Shown here in pieces: positions 52,989-62,057 of a stretch of 64,000 bases of DNA. The notes beneath the pieces were generated by a model. It was given only the letters and a program-made list of their open reading frames with translations, ran no database searches and was not told the origin of the DNA. The stretch is from Blautia wexlerae DSM 19850 (GTDB taxonomy: Bacteria > Bacillota > Clostridia > Lachnospirales > Lachnospiraceae): the NCBI RefSeq assembly GCF_025148125.1, contig NZ_CP102267.1, forward strand, positions 909,001 through 973,000. The letters are read 5' to 3'. The first letter of the stretch is position 1; every line of letters starts with the position of its first letter. A program made the position numbers and the translations under genes.

Positions 52989-54743
52989 TAGGTAATTGCG
53001 AAACAAGTTCGCAATCCTAACTAAAAAGCGGTAAGAATCTTGCAACGCAGGATTCTTAAGATGAAAAATAGGTACTTCTAAATTTGAACATGACTAAAAG
53101 ACTTCCCAGATAAACTGCGAAGAAAAGATTGTATGCATATTAATAATCAGGCAATCAAAGGCTTCAAACTCCGGATGTATTGGTATTGATGAATCTTATC
53201 AGCGACAAGCACAGTAACAAGCTGGGTAATTCCTGCAAGCAGTAAATCAGCATGAAGTGTTTTCTCATTCTGTGTTTTACGATCTGCAATGCAGAAACTA
53301 TCTTTGAAATGGTTGATTGACTTTTCAACATTTACACGGATCTTGTAAGTATCCTCCCATTCCTGTGAGCCGCGTTCTACACCAGGATAGGCACGAAGGT
53401 TCTTTTCAGGATAAATGTAGATCATTCGTCCGCAGGAAGAAGATGTACATGGATTGTCACAATGACATACGCGATGTTTTGACTTGTCGGCAGGATTGTA
53501 TTCCCATTTCATTTTTGGACATACAAACTTCATGGTAGGAAGTTTGCTCCGCAAATGGGATCTGCTTCCTTCACGCCGCATCGGAAGTGATGGATCGTGA
53601 GGACAGCAGGGAATACCGTTTTCATTGACAGTATAGTCGGTTCCTTCCACAGAAAGCTTTGTTTTTAAAGGGATAAAAGCTTTTTGAAAGCCAATTTCTT
53701 CAAAGAGGGATTTGTAAATGTTAATGGCATCAAACGCAGCATCTCCAAGAAACGTCTTTGAATTTATTAAAGGATGTTTCTGGAAAAAGTCAATTAAAAC
53801 TGGAAGAAGTGCTTTCGAATCGGCAAGGGATTTATCCTCATCCGGTGAATCTGATTTCTTCCCTACAACGATATCAGGATGTTTTTTTAGAAAGTCCTTG
53901 TTGTAGAAAGTGATGTCACGAACAATACCAAGCCCGTTCGTAATAATACCAAATTTATAGGCGTAACAGAAATGTCCATTGATGTACATCTGCTGGATTG
54001 CCTGATTGGAAGCCGCATGAGTTGGCATAGAGCCATAAGCAGCTTTATAAGGATCATAGGAATCATCAAGGTTATGGGACTTTTTGAAAGCCTTTAGCTG
54101 CTTGATAATACGGTTGGCATATTTTGGGTTATTTTCTGTAACCCATGCTTCAATGCCAGAGGTATCAAAGATTGTCATGGAAGCAAGGGCAGGATCAAGA
54201 CTTTGGCAGATCGGTTCGGTCAGATCAACAAGATGATCGAACATAGATTGTAAGTCCGATAAAAAATCCTGTTTGAAACGTGTAAATTTGGAACCATCCG
54301 GAACAACATCAAAACCGCAGAAATCACGCAGTTCCTGGGAAAATTTCAAAAATACGATCAGGAGTGTGTCCGTCGGGATTGAGAAAATACGCTGGATAAG
54401 AAGTGCCTTAAGCATTGGATAAAGCTGATGTTTGCGAGGTCTTCCGGTACTGGCGTAAAAATGAGAAATAAAAGAAACAGGAATAATTTCATCAAGGTCA
54501 ATGGCTTCATCAAGAAGCGAAAGGAACTGATATTTGTCGTTGTCGAATTTATTTTGACAATCTTCAAAAATTTCTGCCAAAGTGAGCTGTTTATATGTTA
54601 TCATGTAGGTATATCTCCTTTAGGTGGATTGGTTAATTAGTTTCTAGGCAATTCTATTTTACCATAAACCTTGAGGAGATATTTTATTTTAACAACAAAA
54701 AAATGCCGTATTTATGCGGCTTTTGGCGTTTCGCAAACGCCTA
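52989..54743 (-). mobile_element. Complete IS1182-like insertion sequence
   Basis: 1755 bp. Left end TAGGTAATTGCGAAAC (52989-53004) and the complement of 54728-54743 (TAGGCGTTTGCGAAAC) match at 13 of 16 positions. It is flanked by the 11-bp direct repeat ATATTCATATG at 52978-52988 and 54744-54754. Subterminal palindromes lie at both ends. It carries one transposase gene and sits 33 bases upstream of an SGNH gene start, between that gene and copy B of the large palindrome. Confidence 0.85.
53147..54604 (-). CDS. Transposase, IS1182-type (DDE, DUF772)
   Basis: A 485-residue transposase. The N-terminal DUF772-like domain (RPRKHQLYPMLKALLIQRIF) is followed by an RNase H-like core with Asp in TIFDTSGIE (about 168), Asp in FLGDAAFD (about 292) and Glu in VNVEKSINHFKDS (about 429), plus a Cys-rich insertion (CHCDNPCTSSSCGR). 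The frame is intact. GGAG is about 10 bases before the ATG. The element has clear ends, so it may still be mobile. Confidence 0.92.
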   Translation of the reverse strand: MITYKQLTLAEIFEDCQNKFDNDKYQFLSLLDEAIDLDEIIPVSFISHFYASTGRPRKHQLYPMLKALLIQRIFSIPTDTLLIVFLKFSQELRDFCGFDVVPDGSKFTRFKQDFLSDLQSMFDHLVDLTEPICQSLDPALASMTIFDTSGIEAWVTENNPKYANRIIKQLKAFKKSHNLDDSYDPYKAAYGSMPTHAASNQAIQQMYINGHFCYAYKFGIITNGLGIVRDITFYNKDFLKKHPDIVVGKKSDSPDEDKSLADSKALLPVLIDFFQKHPLINSKTFLGDAAFDAINIYKSLFEEIGFQKAFIPLKTKLSVEGTDYTVNENGIPCCPHDPSLPMRREGSRSHLRSKLPTMKFVCPKMKWEYNPADKSKHRVCHCDNPCTSSSCGRMIYIYPEKNLRAYPGVERGSQEWEDTYKIRVNVEKSINHFKDSFCIADRKTQNEKTLHADLLLAGITQLVTVLVADKIHQYQYIRSLKPLIA

Positions 54744-54775
54744 ATATTCATATGACAGGAAAGGAGAATTTTAAA

Positions 54776-55876
54776 ATGAGGAATCGAATAATTCAGGTTA
54801 GACATTATAGCAGGAAAATGATGATTATGATGTTGACAGGAGCAATTTGCTGTAGTTCATGTTTTTGTGAAACTGCTTTTGCGAAAACCAGCAAAGTAAG
54901 GGTTTACGATGTGGAAAAAGGAACCACAAGCTTCACATCTTTTACATATTCGGATAATAAAAATGATGAGTCACTGGCTCCGTCGGAGGGAGCAGAAGCG
55001 ATTTCATCTGCTTCTCAGAAGGTGGTTATTTTCCATCAGGCAGATGGGTCTACGATAATAAGAAAAGCAGACAGTAATGGAAAAGTGACACTTCCTGCAA
55101 TAAAGAACGAAACCGGATATACTTTTCTTGGATGGAGCACGAAGCCGGATCAGACTCAGAATCCGCAGTATCAGGCGGGACAGGTGATACAGGTAAGGAA
55201 GAAAACCCATTTATATGCAGTTATGTATAACTGGCAACAGGAGCCGGATATTCAGGTCAATAATCTGGCAGCTCAGCTGTCGGAGTATTCCGGAATTATT
55301 TTTGTGGGAGATTCCAGAACGTATTTTATGCAGAAAACTCTTCTTCGGGAATATGGAAAGGATGCAGTTGCAAAAGTATCATTTGTGTGTAAGACAGGGG
55401 AGGGACTGAGCTGGTTTGAAACAGCAGGAGAGAGAGTAATGAGAAGTGAAATTGCCCGTCTGCAGTCAGATTCAGATAAGCCCGTAGCAGTTATTTTTAA
55501 TCTTGGTGTGAATGATCTTTCGAGTCATAATTCCGGAAATGGGGTTGATTATAAAGGCGAGGCAAATGCATATCTTGCGTGTATGAACACTCTTGCAGAG
55601 GAACTTGAAAGTGACTGCAGATTGTTTTATATGTCTGTGAATCCGGTAAATACAGCAATGAAACCAACTCGAAAAGAAGCGCAGTTACGTTACTTTAATG
55701 ACAGATTGCAGAATGGGTTAAATCATAGATTTCAATGGATAGATACCTATAAATATCTGATGAAGAATGGTTACAGTACATACAATGAGTTTAAGGGAAA
55801 TATAGATGACGGCGTTCACTATTCTACACGTACCTATAAAAGAATCTATAAATATTGTATGAATGCGATCAGATAA
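54776..55876 (+). CDS. Secreted SGNH-fold protein with InlB-type repeat
   Basis: A 366-residue protein. ATG 54776 follows AAAGGAGAA; the frame upstream runs into IS DNA. A signal peptide (residues about 13-33) is followed by a Listeria-Bacteroides (InlB) repeat (YTFLGWSTKPDQTQNPQY, then HLYAVMYNW, about 120-160) and an SGNH hydrolase domain: FVGDSRTYFM, NLGVNDLSSH and DDGVHYSTRTY. It may be a surface esterase. The IS insertion sits 33 bases upstream of the ATG, so its native promoter may be displaced. Confidence 0.83.
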   Translation: MRNRIIQVRHYSRKMMIMMLTGAICCSSCFCETAFAKTSKVRVYDVEKGTTSFTSFTYSDNKNDESLAPSEGAEAISSASQKVVIFHQADGSTIIRKADSNGKVTLPAIKNETGYTFLGWSTKPDQTQNPQYQAGQVIQVRKKTHLYAVMYNWQQEPDIQVNNLAAQLSEYSGIIFVGDSRTYFMQKTLLREYGKDAVAKVSFVCKTGEGLSWFETAGERVMRSEIARLQSDSDKPVAVIFNLGVNDLSSHNSGNGVDYKGEANAYLACMNTLAEELESDCRLFYMSVNPVNTAMKPTRKEAQLRYFNDRLQNGLNHRFQWIDTYKYLMKNGYSTYNEFKGNIDDGVHYSTRTYKRIYKYCMNAIR

Positions 55877-56003
55877 TGCTTTTTGATTTATACACAAATT
55901 ATAATCTTGTTTCAGGTAAGCAGTATAAGCAGAAGTTAAGGCCACAGAACTCACAAGAGAAAGGGTATATGTATTGCCTGATAAATTAAGAGATTGATGT
56001 ACG

Positions 56004-56040
56004 AGCTGACAGGAGAAATATTTTCTGTCAGCTTGTTATT
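56004..56040 (+). terminator. Terminator after the SGNH gene
   Basis: AGCTGACAG (56004-56012) pairs with CTGTCAGCT (56025-56033), then a T-rich stretch. The remaining ~150 bases to sua5 hold a short open frame fragment without a start and nothing else. Confidence 0.7.
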
Positions 56041-56192
56041 TGTTTGGTTGGATAATGGAGAATATCTGTTTGCCAAAGAAGAAACATTTGACGAATTTTT
56101 ATCTCTGTTGTATCATGAACATACAAAACGAAAATAAAGTAAGAGGAATATTGTTATATAAAATACAGAACAGATAAGAAGGCAGGAATTTA

Positions 56193-57245
56193 ATGAGAGC
56201 AGAAGTTGTATCCATGACAGCGGATAATCTTGATATGGAGGCTATCCGGCGAGGTGGAGATATTTTGAAACAGGGTGGTCTGGTTGCGTTTCCTACGGAG
56301 ACTGTGTATGGTCTTGGAGGGGATGCGTTGAATCCGCAGGCTTCTATGAAAATTTATGCGGCGAAGGGAAGACCTTCGGATAATCCGCTGATCGTGCATA
56401 TTGCAGAGTTTGATAAGCTGGCTCCGATTGTAGCTGAGGTTCCGGAGAAGGCGAAGATTTTGGCAGAGAAGTACTGGCCGGGTCCGCTGACTATGATTCT
56501 TCCGAAGTCGGATCTTGTACCACAGGAGACTACGGGTGGTCTGGACAGTGTGGCGGTTCGGTTTCCGAGTGACAGGATCGCGCAGGAACTTATCAAGGCA
56601 GCAGGTGGTTATGTGGCTGCGCCCAGTGCCAACACTTCGGGAAGACCAAGCCCGACTACTGCACAGCATGTAGAGGAGGATCTTGGTGAAGCGATTGAGA
56701 TGATCATTGACGGAGGCCAGGTGGGAATCGGTCTTGAGTCTACGATCGTTGATTTTACTGAGGATGTGCCGGTGGTTTTGCGTCCGGGTTATATTTCTCT
56801 GGAGATGCTTCAGGAGACTCTGGGGGATGTAAGGATGGACAAGGGGCTGATTGCATCTGACAGCAAAGTACGTCCGAAAGCACCGGGTATGAAATATCGC
56901 CATTATGCACCGAAGGCAGATCTGGCAATTGTTGAGGGACCGGAGGAAGCTGTTGTGAAGAAGATCAATGAGCTGGCTGCGGAGGCGAAAGCACACGGCG
57001 AGCAGGTTGGAATTATTGCAACGGACGAGACAAAGGACAGATATCCGGAAGGTCTGGTAGTCAGCATTGGAAGCCGGAAGGAAGAAGAGACGATAGCGCA
57101 TCATCTGTATGAAGTGTTGCGGGATTTTGACCAGAGTGCAGTCAGGTCTATTTATTCAGAAGCGTTTTATACACCAAGAATGGGACAGGCCATTATGAAC
57201 CGTCTGCTGAAAGCAGCGGGACATAAGATCATACAGGTGGTATGA
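56193..57245 (+). CDS. Threonylcarbamoyl-AMP synthase (Sua5 type)
   Basis: A 350-residue enzyme of the t6A tRNA modification pathway, making threonylcarbamoyl-AMP from Thr, bicarbonate and ATP. The YrdC domain is clear: GGLVAFPTETVYGLGGDAL, KGRPSDNPLIVHI, WPGPLTMIL, AAPSANTSGRPSPT; the C-terminal Sua5 domain follows the linker APGMKYRHYAPKA. Length and linker mark Sua5 rather than short TsaC. Confidence 0.95.
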   Translation: MRAEVVSMTADNLDMEAIRRGGDILKQGGLVAFPTETVYGLGGDALNPQASMKIYAAKGRPSDNPLIVHIAEFDKLAPIVAEVPEKAKILAEKYWPGPLTMILPKSDLVPQETTGGLDSVAVRFPSDRIAQELIKAAGGYVAAPSANTSGRPSPTTAQHVEEDLGEAIEMIIDGGQVGIGLESTIVDFTEDVPVVLRPGYISLEMLQETLGDVRMDKGLIASDSKVRPKAPGMKYRHYAPKADLAIVEGPEEAVVKKINELAAEAKAHGEQVGIIATDETKDRYPEGLVVSIGSRKEEETIAHHLYEVLRDFDQSAVRSIYSEAFYTPRMGQAIMNRLLKAAGHKIIQVV

Positions 57246-57382
57246 TATAATCAGGTAGTGAAGCAGATATATGCCTGACTATATAATCTTATCAGCAGTA
57301 ATGGCCAGATGGATAATGAAGATTCATTTAAATAGTCTGCTGAAGAGGTAAAGAAAATAAATTAATTTCAGGAGGAAGATTA

Positions 57383-57814
57383 ATGATAGCTTTAGGATGT
57401 GATCACGGTGGATATGAATTAAAACAGGAGATTAAGAAATATCTGGATGAGAAAGGAATTGAATATAAAGATTATGGATGTGACAGTCTGGATTCCGTAG
57501 ATTATCCGGTATATGCAAAGAAGGTTGCACATGCAATTCTTGACGGCGAATGTGAGAAGGGAATCCTGATCTGCGGAACAGGTATCGGAATTTCCATTAC
57601 AGCAAACAAGTTTAAAGGAATCAGAGCTGCAGTCTGCACAGATTGTTTTACAGCAGAGGCTACAAGACTTCACAATGATGCCAATATCCTTGCACTTGGC
57701 GGAAGAGTGGTAGGACCTGGGCTGGCATTGAAGATTGTGGATACATTTTTGAATACACCGTTTTCCAACGATGAGAGACATATCAGAAGAATTAATCAGA
57801 TAGAGACTGAATAA
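57383..57814 (+). CDS. rpiB: Ribose-5-phosphate isomerase B
   Basis: A 143-residue RpiB/LacAB enzyme interconverting ribose 5-phosphate and ribulose 5-phosphate. Start IALGCDHGGYELKQEIKKYL, CGTGIGISITANKFKGIRAA and ARLHNDANILALGGRVVG-like segment carry the catalytic Cys (CGTGIG), phosphate-binding residues and His. AGGAGGAAG precedes the ATG. Confidence 0.95.
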   Translation: MIALGCDHGGYELKQEIKKYLDEKGIEYKDYGCDSLDSVDYPVYAKKVAHAILDGECEKGILICGTGIGISITANKFKGIRAAVCTDCFTAEATRLHNDANILALGGRVVGPGLALKIVDTFLNTPFSNDERHIRRINQIETE

Positions 57815-57859
57815 GCCATAAAATAAGAAAACTGATAAAACAGCCAGAGCCTGCATGAT

Positions 57860-57902
57860 TATAGTAATTCTCTCACATGTATGATGAATGAGGGTTGCCG
57901 TA
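57860..57902. repeat. TATAGCAAT-family degenerate copy
   Basis: TATAGTAATTCTC and GAGGGTTGCCGTA flank a short centre. Located between rpiB and the dCMP deaminase gene. Confidence 0.5.
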
Positions 57903-57948
57903 GAGTAAAGTGTTAAGTTCTGGCTGTGTCAGTTATAAGCAGATAATG

Positions 57949-57975
57949 GTTACTGTTCGTTCCGTTCACAGTAAC
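57949..57975 (-). repeat. Solitary 27-bp GTTACTGT unit, copy 2
   Basis: Ends GTTACTGT and ACAGTAAC. It is flanked by AGATAATG (57941-57948) and AGACAATG (57976-57983), an 8-bp direct repeat with one mismatch, so this 27-bp unit looks inserted by itself. Confidence 0.75.
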
Positions 57976-58038
57976 AGACAATGTGCTGATTTTATGAAGC
58001 GGATGAAGGGTGAAGTATGTGAAGGGGAGGTTTGAGAA

Positions 58039-58530
58039 ATGGATGCAAATCATAAACGCACAGATTATTTATCATGGGATGAATATTTTATGGGAGTTGC
58101 CATGATGTCAGGGATGCGTTCCAAGGATCCGAATTCTCAGGTAGGAGCCTGTATTGTGAGTGAGGATAATAAAATCCTGTCCATGGGCTATAATGGTTTT
58201 CCAAAGGGCTGTTCAGATGATGAATTTCCATGGGCGAGAGAGGGTGACAGTCTTCATACGAAATATTTTTATGTGACCCACAGTGAGCTGAATGCGATCC
58301 TTAATTACAGGGGAGGAAGTCTGGAAGGTGCAAAGCTTTATGTTTCCCTTTTTCCATGTAATGAATGTGCCAAGGCAATTATTCAGGCAGGTATTAAGAC
58401 GATTGTCTATGACTGCGATAAATATGCAGACACGCCGGCAGTGCTCGCTTCCAAGAGAATGCTGGATGCAGCCGGGGTCCGTTATTATAAATATAACCGG
58501 ACAGGACGTAAGATTACAATAGAAGTGTGA
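58039..58530 (+). CDS. Deoxycytidylate deaminase
   Basis: A 163-residue zinc deaminase making dUMP from dCMP for thymidylate synthesis. Motifs: GMRSKDPNSQVGACIV, THSELNAILNY with the zinc His and catalytic Glu, and FPCNECAKAIIQAGIKTIVY with the zinc PCxxC. A short ComEB-like length. GGGGAGG is upstream. A truncated transposable palindrome starts directly after its stop. Confidence 0.93.
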   Translation: MDANHKRTDYLSWDEYFMGVAMMSGMRSKDPNSQVGACIVSEDNKILSMGYNGFPKGCSDDEFPWAREGDSLHTKYFYVTHSELNAILNYRGGSLEGAKLYVSLFPCNECAKAIIQAGIKTIVYDCDKYADTPAVLASKRMLDAAGVRYYKYNRTGRKITIEV

Positions 58531-58585
58531 TTTTGGCATATTCATGCCAAAACACCTCGCGGAATAGTGGTGTGTGAACAGTAAC
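58530..58585 (-). repeat. GTTACTGTTCAC-family element, truncated copy
   Basis: Contains hairpin I (TTTTGGCAT/ATGCCAAAA type), the CACCTCGCGG scaffold and one end GTGAACAGTAAC, on the minus strand. The rest is missing; the breakpoint abuts the dCMP deaminase stop. The proS promoter begins 11 bases after it. Confidence 0.8.
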
Positions 58586-58595
58586 GATTTTACTC

Positions 58596-58624
58596 TTGAC
58601 ACATCAATTTATTTCAAATAAAAT
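58596..58624 (+). promoter_or_regulatory. Promoter of the T-box-proS unit
   Basis: TTGACA (58596-58601), 17-base spacer, TAAAAT (58619-58624). Confidence 0.82.
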
Positions 58625-58635
58625 ATAACCAAATG

Positions 58636-58912
58636 CGAAATATATACAGCGATGAAGAGAATAGTACATAAGGAGCAATCCCAGAGAAGAGTCCCGGAGA
58701 ACAGCCGGTTGGCTGTGAAACAGTGGTGGAAGGATTCTGTGCGTGAATTATGGAACCGGCCTCGGAGCTCCGTACAATTGAAGTACGGCGTTTTTCCTGC
58801 GTTATCGGAAGAAGAGCGAGCAATGTGCAGGCATTTGGGCACAGTGCTAATTAGGGTGGTACCGCCGAAGCCTTTCGGTCCCTTGTGAGGGATGCTGGGC
58901 TTCTTTTTTCGT
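58636..58912 (+). promoter_or_regulatory. T-box riboswitch upstream of proS
   Basis: Stem I begins around GCGATGAAGAGAATAGTA (GA and AGTA elements). The T-box itself AGGGTGGTACCGC is at 58853-58865, followed by the terminator GAAGCC...GGGCTTC plus a T-run (58867-58910). It senses uncharged tRNA; a candidate Pro specifier CCG lies in GGAACCGGCC near 58757, which I could not verify by folding. It controls proS about 170 bases downstream. Confidence 0.93.
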
Positions 58913-59083
58913 TTTTTATAATATGACATATTTTGCCGGATTATAAAAAAGCAGATTTTTGTACTGTGAAGCAGATAGGGAAATTTATTTATAGAAGAAA
59001 AATAAGAAGAATATGCATTCCGCCGCGACTATATCCTGATGCGCTTTCAGGATCAACATATCACATAAAAAGGAGAAACAATT

Positions 59084-60523
59084 ATGGCAAACAATAAGAA
59101 ACTGGTAGAAGCCATCACATCCATGGAAGAGGATTTCGCCCAGTGGTATACCGACGTTGTAAAGAAAGCTGAACTCTGCGGTTATACCAGCGTAAAAGGC
59201 TGCATGGCAATCAAACCTGCAGGATATGCAATCTGGGAAAATATCCAGCACGAACTGGACAGAAGATTTAAAGAGACTGGCGTACAGAATGTGTACATGC
59301 CAATCTTTATTCCGGAATCTCTTCTTCAGAAAGAGAAAGATCATGTAGAAGGATTTGCACCTGAGGTTGCATGGGTAACTCATGGTGGTCTGGATCCACT
59401 TCAGGAGCGTCTGTGTGTACGTCCCACATCAGAGACATTATTCTGTGATTTCTATGCAAAAGAAATCCAGTCCCACAGAGATCTGCCGAAGGTATACAAT
59501 CAGTGGTGTTCTGTAGTGCGCTGGGAAAAGACAACACGTCCGTTCCTTCGTTCACGTGAGTTCTTATGGCAGGAAGGCCATACAGCTCATGCTACAGCCG
59601 AGGAAGCAGAAGAACGTACTATCCAGATGCTGAACCTGTATGCAGATTTCTGCGAGGAAGTACTTGCAATCCCGGTTATCAAGGGACAGAAAACAGATAA
59701 GGAGAAATTCTCCGGTGCAGAAGCTACTTATACAATTGAATCCCTGATGCATGATGGAAAAGCTCTTCAGTCCGGTACAAGCCATAACTTTGGCGATGGA
59801 TTTGCAAGAGCATTCGGCATCCAGTATACAGATAAAGAAAATAAACTTCAGTATGTACATCAGACATCCTGGGGCATGACAACACGTATGATCGGTGCAA
59901 TCATCATGGTACATGGTGATAACAGCGGTCTGGTACTGCCTCCGAGAATCGCTCCTGTACAGGCAGTGATCATCCCGATCCAGCAGAGAAAAGAGGGCGT
60001 TCTTGAGAAAGCAGATGAGATGTTTGCAGCATTAAAGGCAGCAGGAGTCCGCGTAAAAGTAGACGACACAGACAAGAGCCCGGGATTCAAATTCGCAGAG
60101 CAGGAAATGCGTGGTATTCCGATCCGTATCGAGTGCGGCCCGAAGGATATCGAGAATGGTCAGGCTGTGATCTGCCGTCGTGATACAAGAGAGAAATATA
60201 CTGTTACATTTGATGAGCTTGTGGAGAAAGTACAGGAAATCCTGGAAACAATCCAGAAAGATATGCTGGAGCGTGCACGTAAGCACAGAGATTCCCATAC
60301 TTATGTTGCTACAAACTATGAAGAATTCAAAGATACTATTGTTAACAAACCAGGTTTCGTAAAAGCTATGTGGTGCGGTGACCGCGCATGTGAGGACAAG
60401 ATTAAAGAGGATGTTCAGGCTACATCCAGATGTATGCCGTTTGAGCAGGAACACTTAAGTGATGTTTGCGTATGCTGTGGAAAACCTGCCAAGAAGATGG
60501 TTTACTGGGGAAGAGCATACTAA
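59084..60523 (+). CDS. proS: Prolyl-tRNA synthetase (archaeal/eukaryote-like ProS3)
   Basis: A 479-residue class II synthetase of the short type without the editing insertion. Motif 2 [22 protein letters not shown] (given as a region around residues 147-167), [18 protein letters not shown] and [17 protein letters not shown] are diagnostic; the C-terminal domain contains conserved cysteines (CVCCGKP) before the terminal Tyr, typical of ProS3. It is controlled by the T-box. Confidence 0.96.
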   Translation: MANNKKLVEAITSMEEDFAQWYTDVVKKAELCGYTSVKGCMAIKPAGYAIWENIQHELDRRFKETGVQNVYMPIFIPESLLQKEKDHVEGFAPEVAWVTHGGLDPLQERLCVRPTSETLFCDFYAKEIQSHRDLPKVYNQWCSVVRWEKTTRPFLRSREFLWQEGHTAHATAEEAEERTIQMLNLYADFCEEVLAIPVIKGQKTDKEKFSGAEATYTIESLMHDGKALQSGTSHNFGDGFARAFGIQYTDKENKLQYVHQTSWGMTTRMIGAIIMVHGDNSGLVLPPRIAPVQAVIIPIQQRKEGVLEKADEMFAALKAAGVRVKVDDTDKSPGFKFAEQEMRGIPIRIECGPKDIENGQAVICRRDTREKYTVTFDELVEKVQEILETIQKDMLERARKHRDSHTYVATNYEEFKDTIVNKPGFVKAMWCGDRACEDKIKEDVQATSRCMPFEQEHLSDVCVCCGKPAKKMVYWGRAY

Positions 60524-60540
60524 TCAATAAGAAAATAAAG

Positions 60541-60575
60541 AAAACCGGCAGCAGAGATATCTGAGTGCCGGTTTT
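60541..60575 (+). terminator. proS terminator
   Basis: AAAACCGGCA (60541-60550) pairs with TGCCGGTTTT (60566-60575). Confidence 0.88.
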
Positions 60576-60614
60576 CGGGGTTAAGAATAAATAGAAGAAG
60601 ATAAGGATGGTCAT

Positions 60615-61940
60615 ATGATTCTGGAAATACCGAAAAACGCGGAAACAATTTTGCATATACTGGAAAAAGCAGGCTATGAAGCCTATGTGGTAGGCGGCTG
60701 TGTGCGTGATTCCATTCTGGGACGGAGCCCGGATGACTGGGACATCACCACATCCGCAAAGCCGGAGCAGGTCAAGGCTTTGTTTCACAGAACAGTGGAT
60801 ACAGGTCTGCAGCATGGAACAGTGACTGTTCTTATGGAAAAAGAAGGATATGAGGTCACGACTTATCGTGTAGATGGTGAGTACGAGGACGGCAGACATC
60901 CCAAAGAGGTCACCTTTACAGCAAGCCTTAAGGAAGACCTGAAACGCCGGGATTTCACCATCAATGCAATGGCATACAATCCTTCTTCAGGACTGGTGGA
61001 CCTTTTCGGCGGACTGGAGGATATTGAGAGAAAAATCATCCGCTGTGTGGGAGATCCGCTGGAGCGTTTTACAGAGGATGCACTGCGGATCATGCGTGCA
61101 GTCCGTTTCAGTGCGCAGTTGGGCTTTGCCATTGAAGAAGAGACTCGTAAGGCACTGAAGGTTCTGGCACCGAATCTGAAGCGTGTCAGCGCAGAGCGGA
61201 TTCAGGTAGAGCTTGTGAAGCTTCTGATGTCTCCTCATCCGGATTATCTCAGGGTGGCTTATGAAGCCGGGATCACAGCTGAATTTCTTCCGGAGTTTGA
61301 TGCATGTATGACAACATCTCAGAATACGCCGCACCACTGTTACACAGTAGGAGAGCATATCCTGCACAGTCTCTGTCATGTACGTGCAGATAAAGTTCTC
61401 AGGATTACCATGCTGCTTCATGACATTGGAAAGCCGGTTGTCCGGAAAACAGATGAGAATGGAAGAGATCATTTCAAGATGCATGGGATTGCGGGAGAAA
61501 AGATGGCTGCACAGATCCTGCGCAGGCTGAAATTCGATAATGATACGATCCGCAAGGTAACCCGTCTGGTAAAATGGCATGATGACAGACCGGAGGGAAT
61601 GACAAAGGCAGTGCGCAGGGCAGTGAACCGTATCGGTGAGGATCTTTTCCCATATTATCTGGAAGTGCAGCAGGCAGATATGCTGGCACAGAGTGATTAC
61701 AGACGCACAGAGAAGCAGGAACGTCTGGATAAGGTGAAAGAGGCTTATGAGACGATCATTAATGAACATCAGTGTGTATCTTTAAAAACTCTGGCAGTGA
61801 CAGGGAAAGATCTGATTGAAGCCGGTTATAAGCCGGGTCGTGAGATAGGAGAAACGCTGAACCGTCTGCTGGAAGTAGTACTTGTCGATCCACAGAAGAA
61901 TCAGAAAGAGATATTATTGGGTCTGCTTGATGAGAAATAG
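60615..61940 (+). CDS. cca: CCA tRNA nucleotidyltransferase
   Basis: A 441-residue enzyme adding CCA to tRNA 3' ends. The nucleotidyltransferase head has VVGGCVRDSILGRSPDDWDI, then RRDFTINAMAY and EDALRIMRAVRFSAQLGF; the C-terminal half is an HD domain (LLHDIGKP, then HDDRPEG). The tRNA-Cys half in this window lacks an encoded CCA, in line with a need for this enzyme. Confidence 0.96.
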   Translation: MILEIPKNAETILHILEKAGYEAYVVGGCVRDSILGRSPDDWDITTSAKPEQVKALFHRTVDTGLQHGTVTVLMEKEGYEVTTYRVDGEYEDGRHPKEVTFTASLKEDLKRRDFTINAMAYNPSSGLVDLFGGLEDIERKIIRCVGDPLERFTEDALRIMRAVRFSAQLGFAIEEETRKALKVLAPNLKRVSAERIQVELVKLLMSPHPDYLRVAYEAGITAEFLPEFDACMTTSQNTPHHCYTVGEHILHSLCHVRADKVLRITMLLHDIGKPVVRKTDENGRDHFKMHGIAGEKMAAQILRRLKFDNDTIRKVTRLVKWHDDRPEGMTKAVRRAVNRIGEDLFPYYLEVQQADMLAQSDYRRTEKQERLDKVKEAYETIINEHQCVSLKTLAVTGKDLIEAGYKPGREIGETLNRLLEVVLVDPQKNQKEILLGLLDEK

Positions 61941-61986
61941 TGCAGTTTTATGGAATTGTCAGTATATTAGAATATAGTAAATAACT

Positions 61987-62015
61987 AAAATCCGGGGGTA
62001 TATCCACCGGATTTT
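61987..62015 (+). terminator. cca terminator
   Basis: AAAATCCGG (61987-61995) pairs with CCGGATTTT (62007-62015). Confidence 0.8.
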
Positions 62016-62057
62016 CTTCATATGTATAGAAAGAATTAAGATGATTAAGAGGGGGAT

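Noticed and set aside
56036..56137. Short in-frame stretch ending ...FDEFLSLLYHEHTKRK before sua5
   Set aside because: It looks protein-like but has no start or ribosome site and begins inside a terminator; at best a gene fragment that cannot be assigned.
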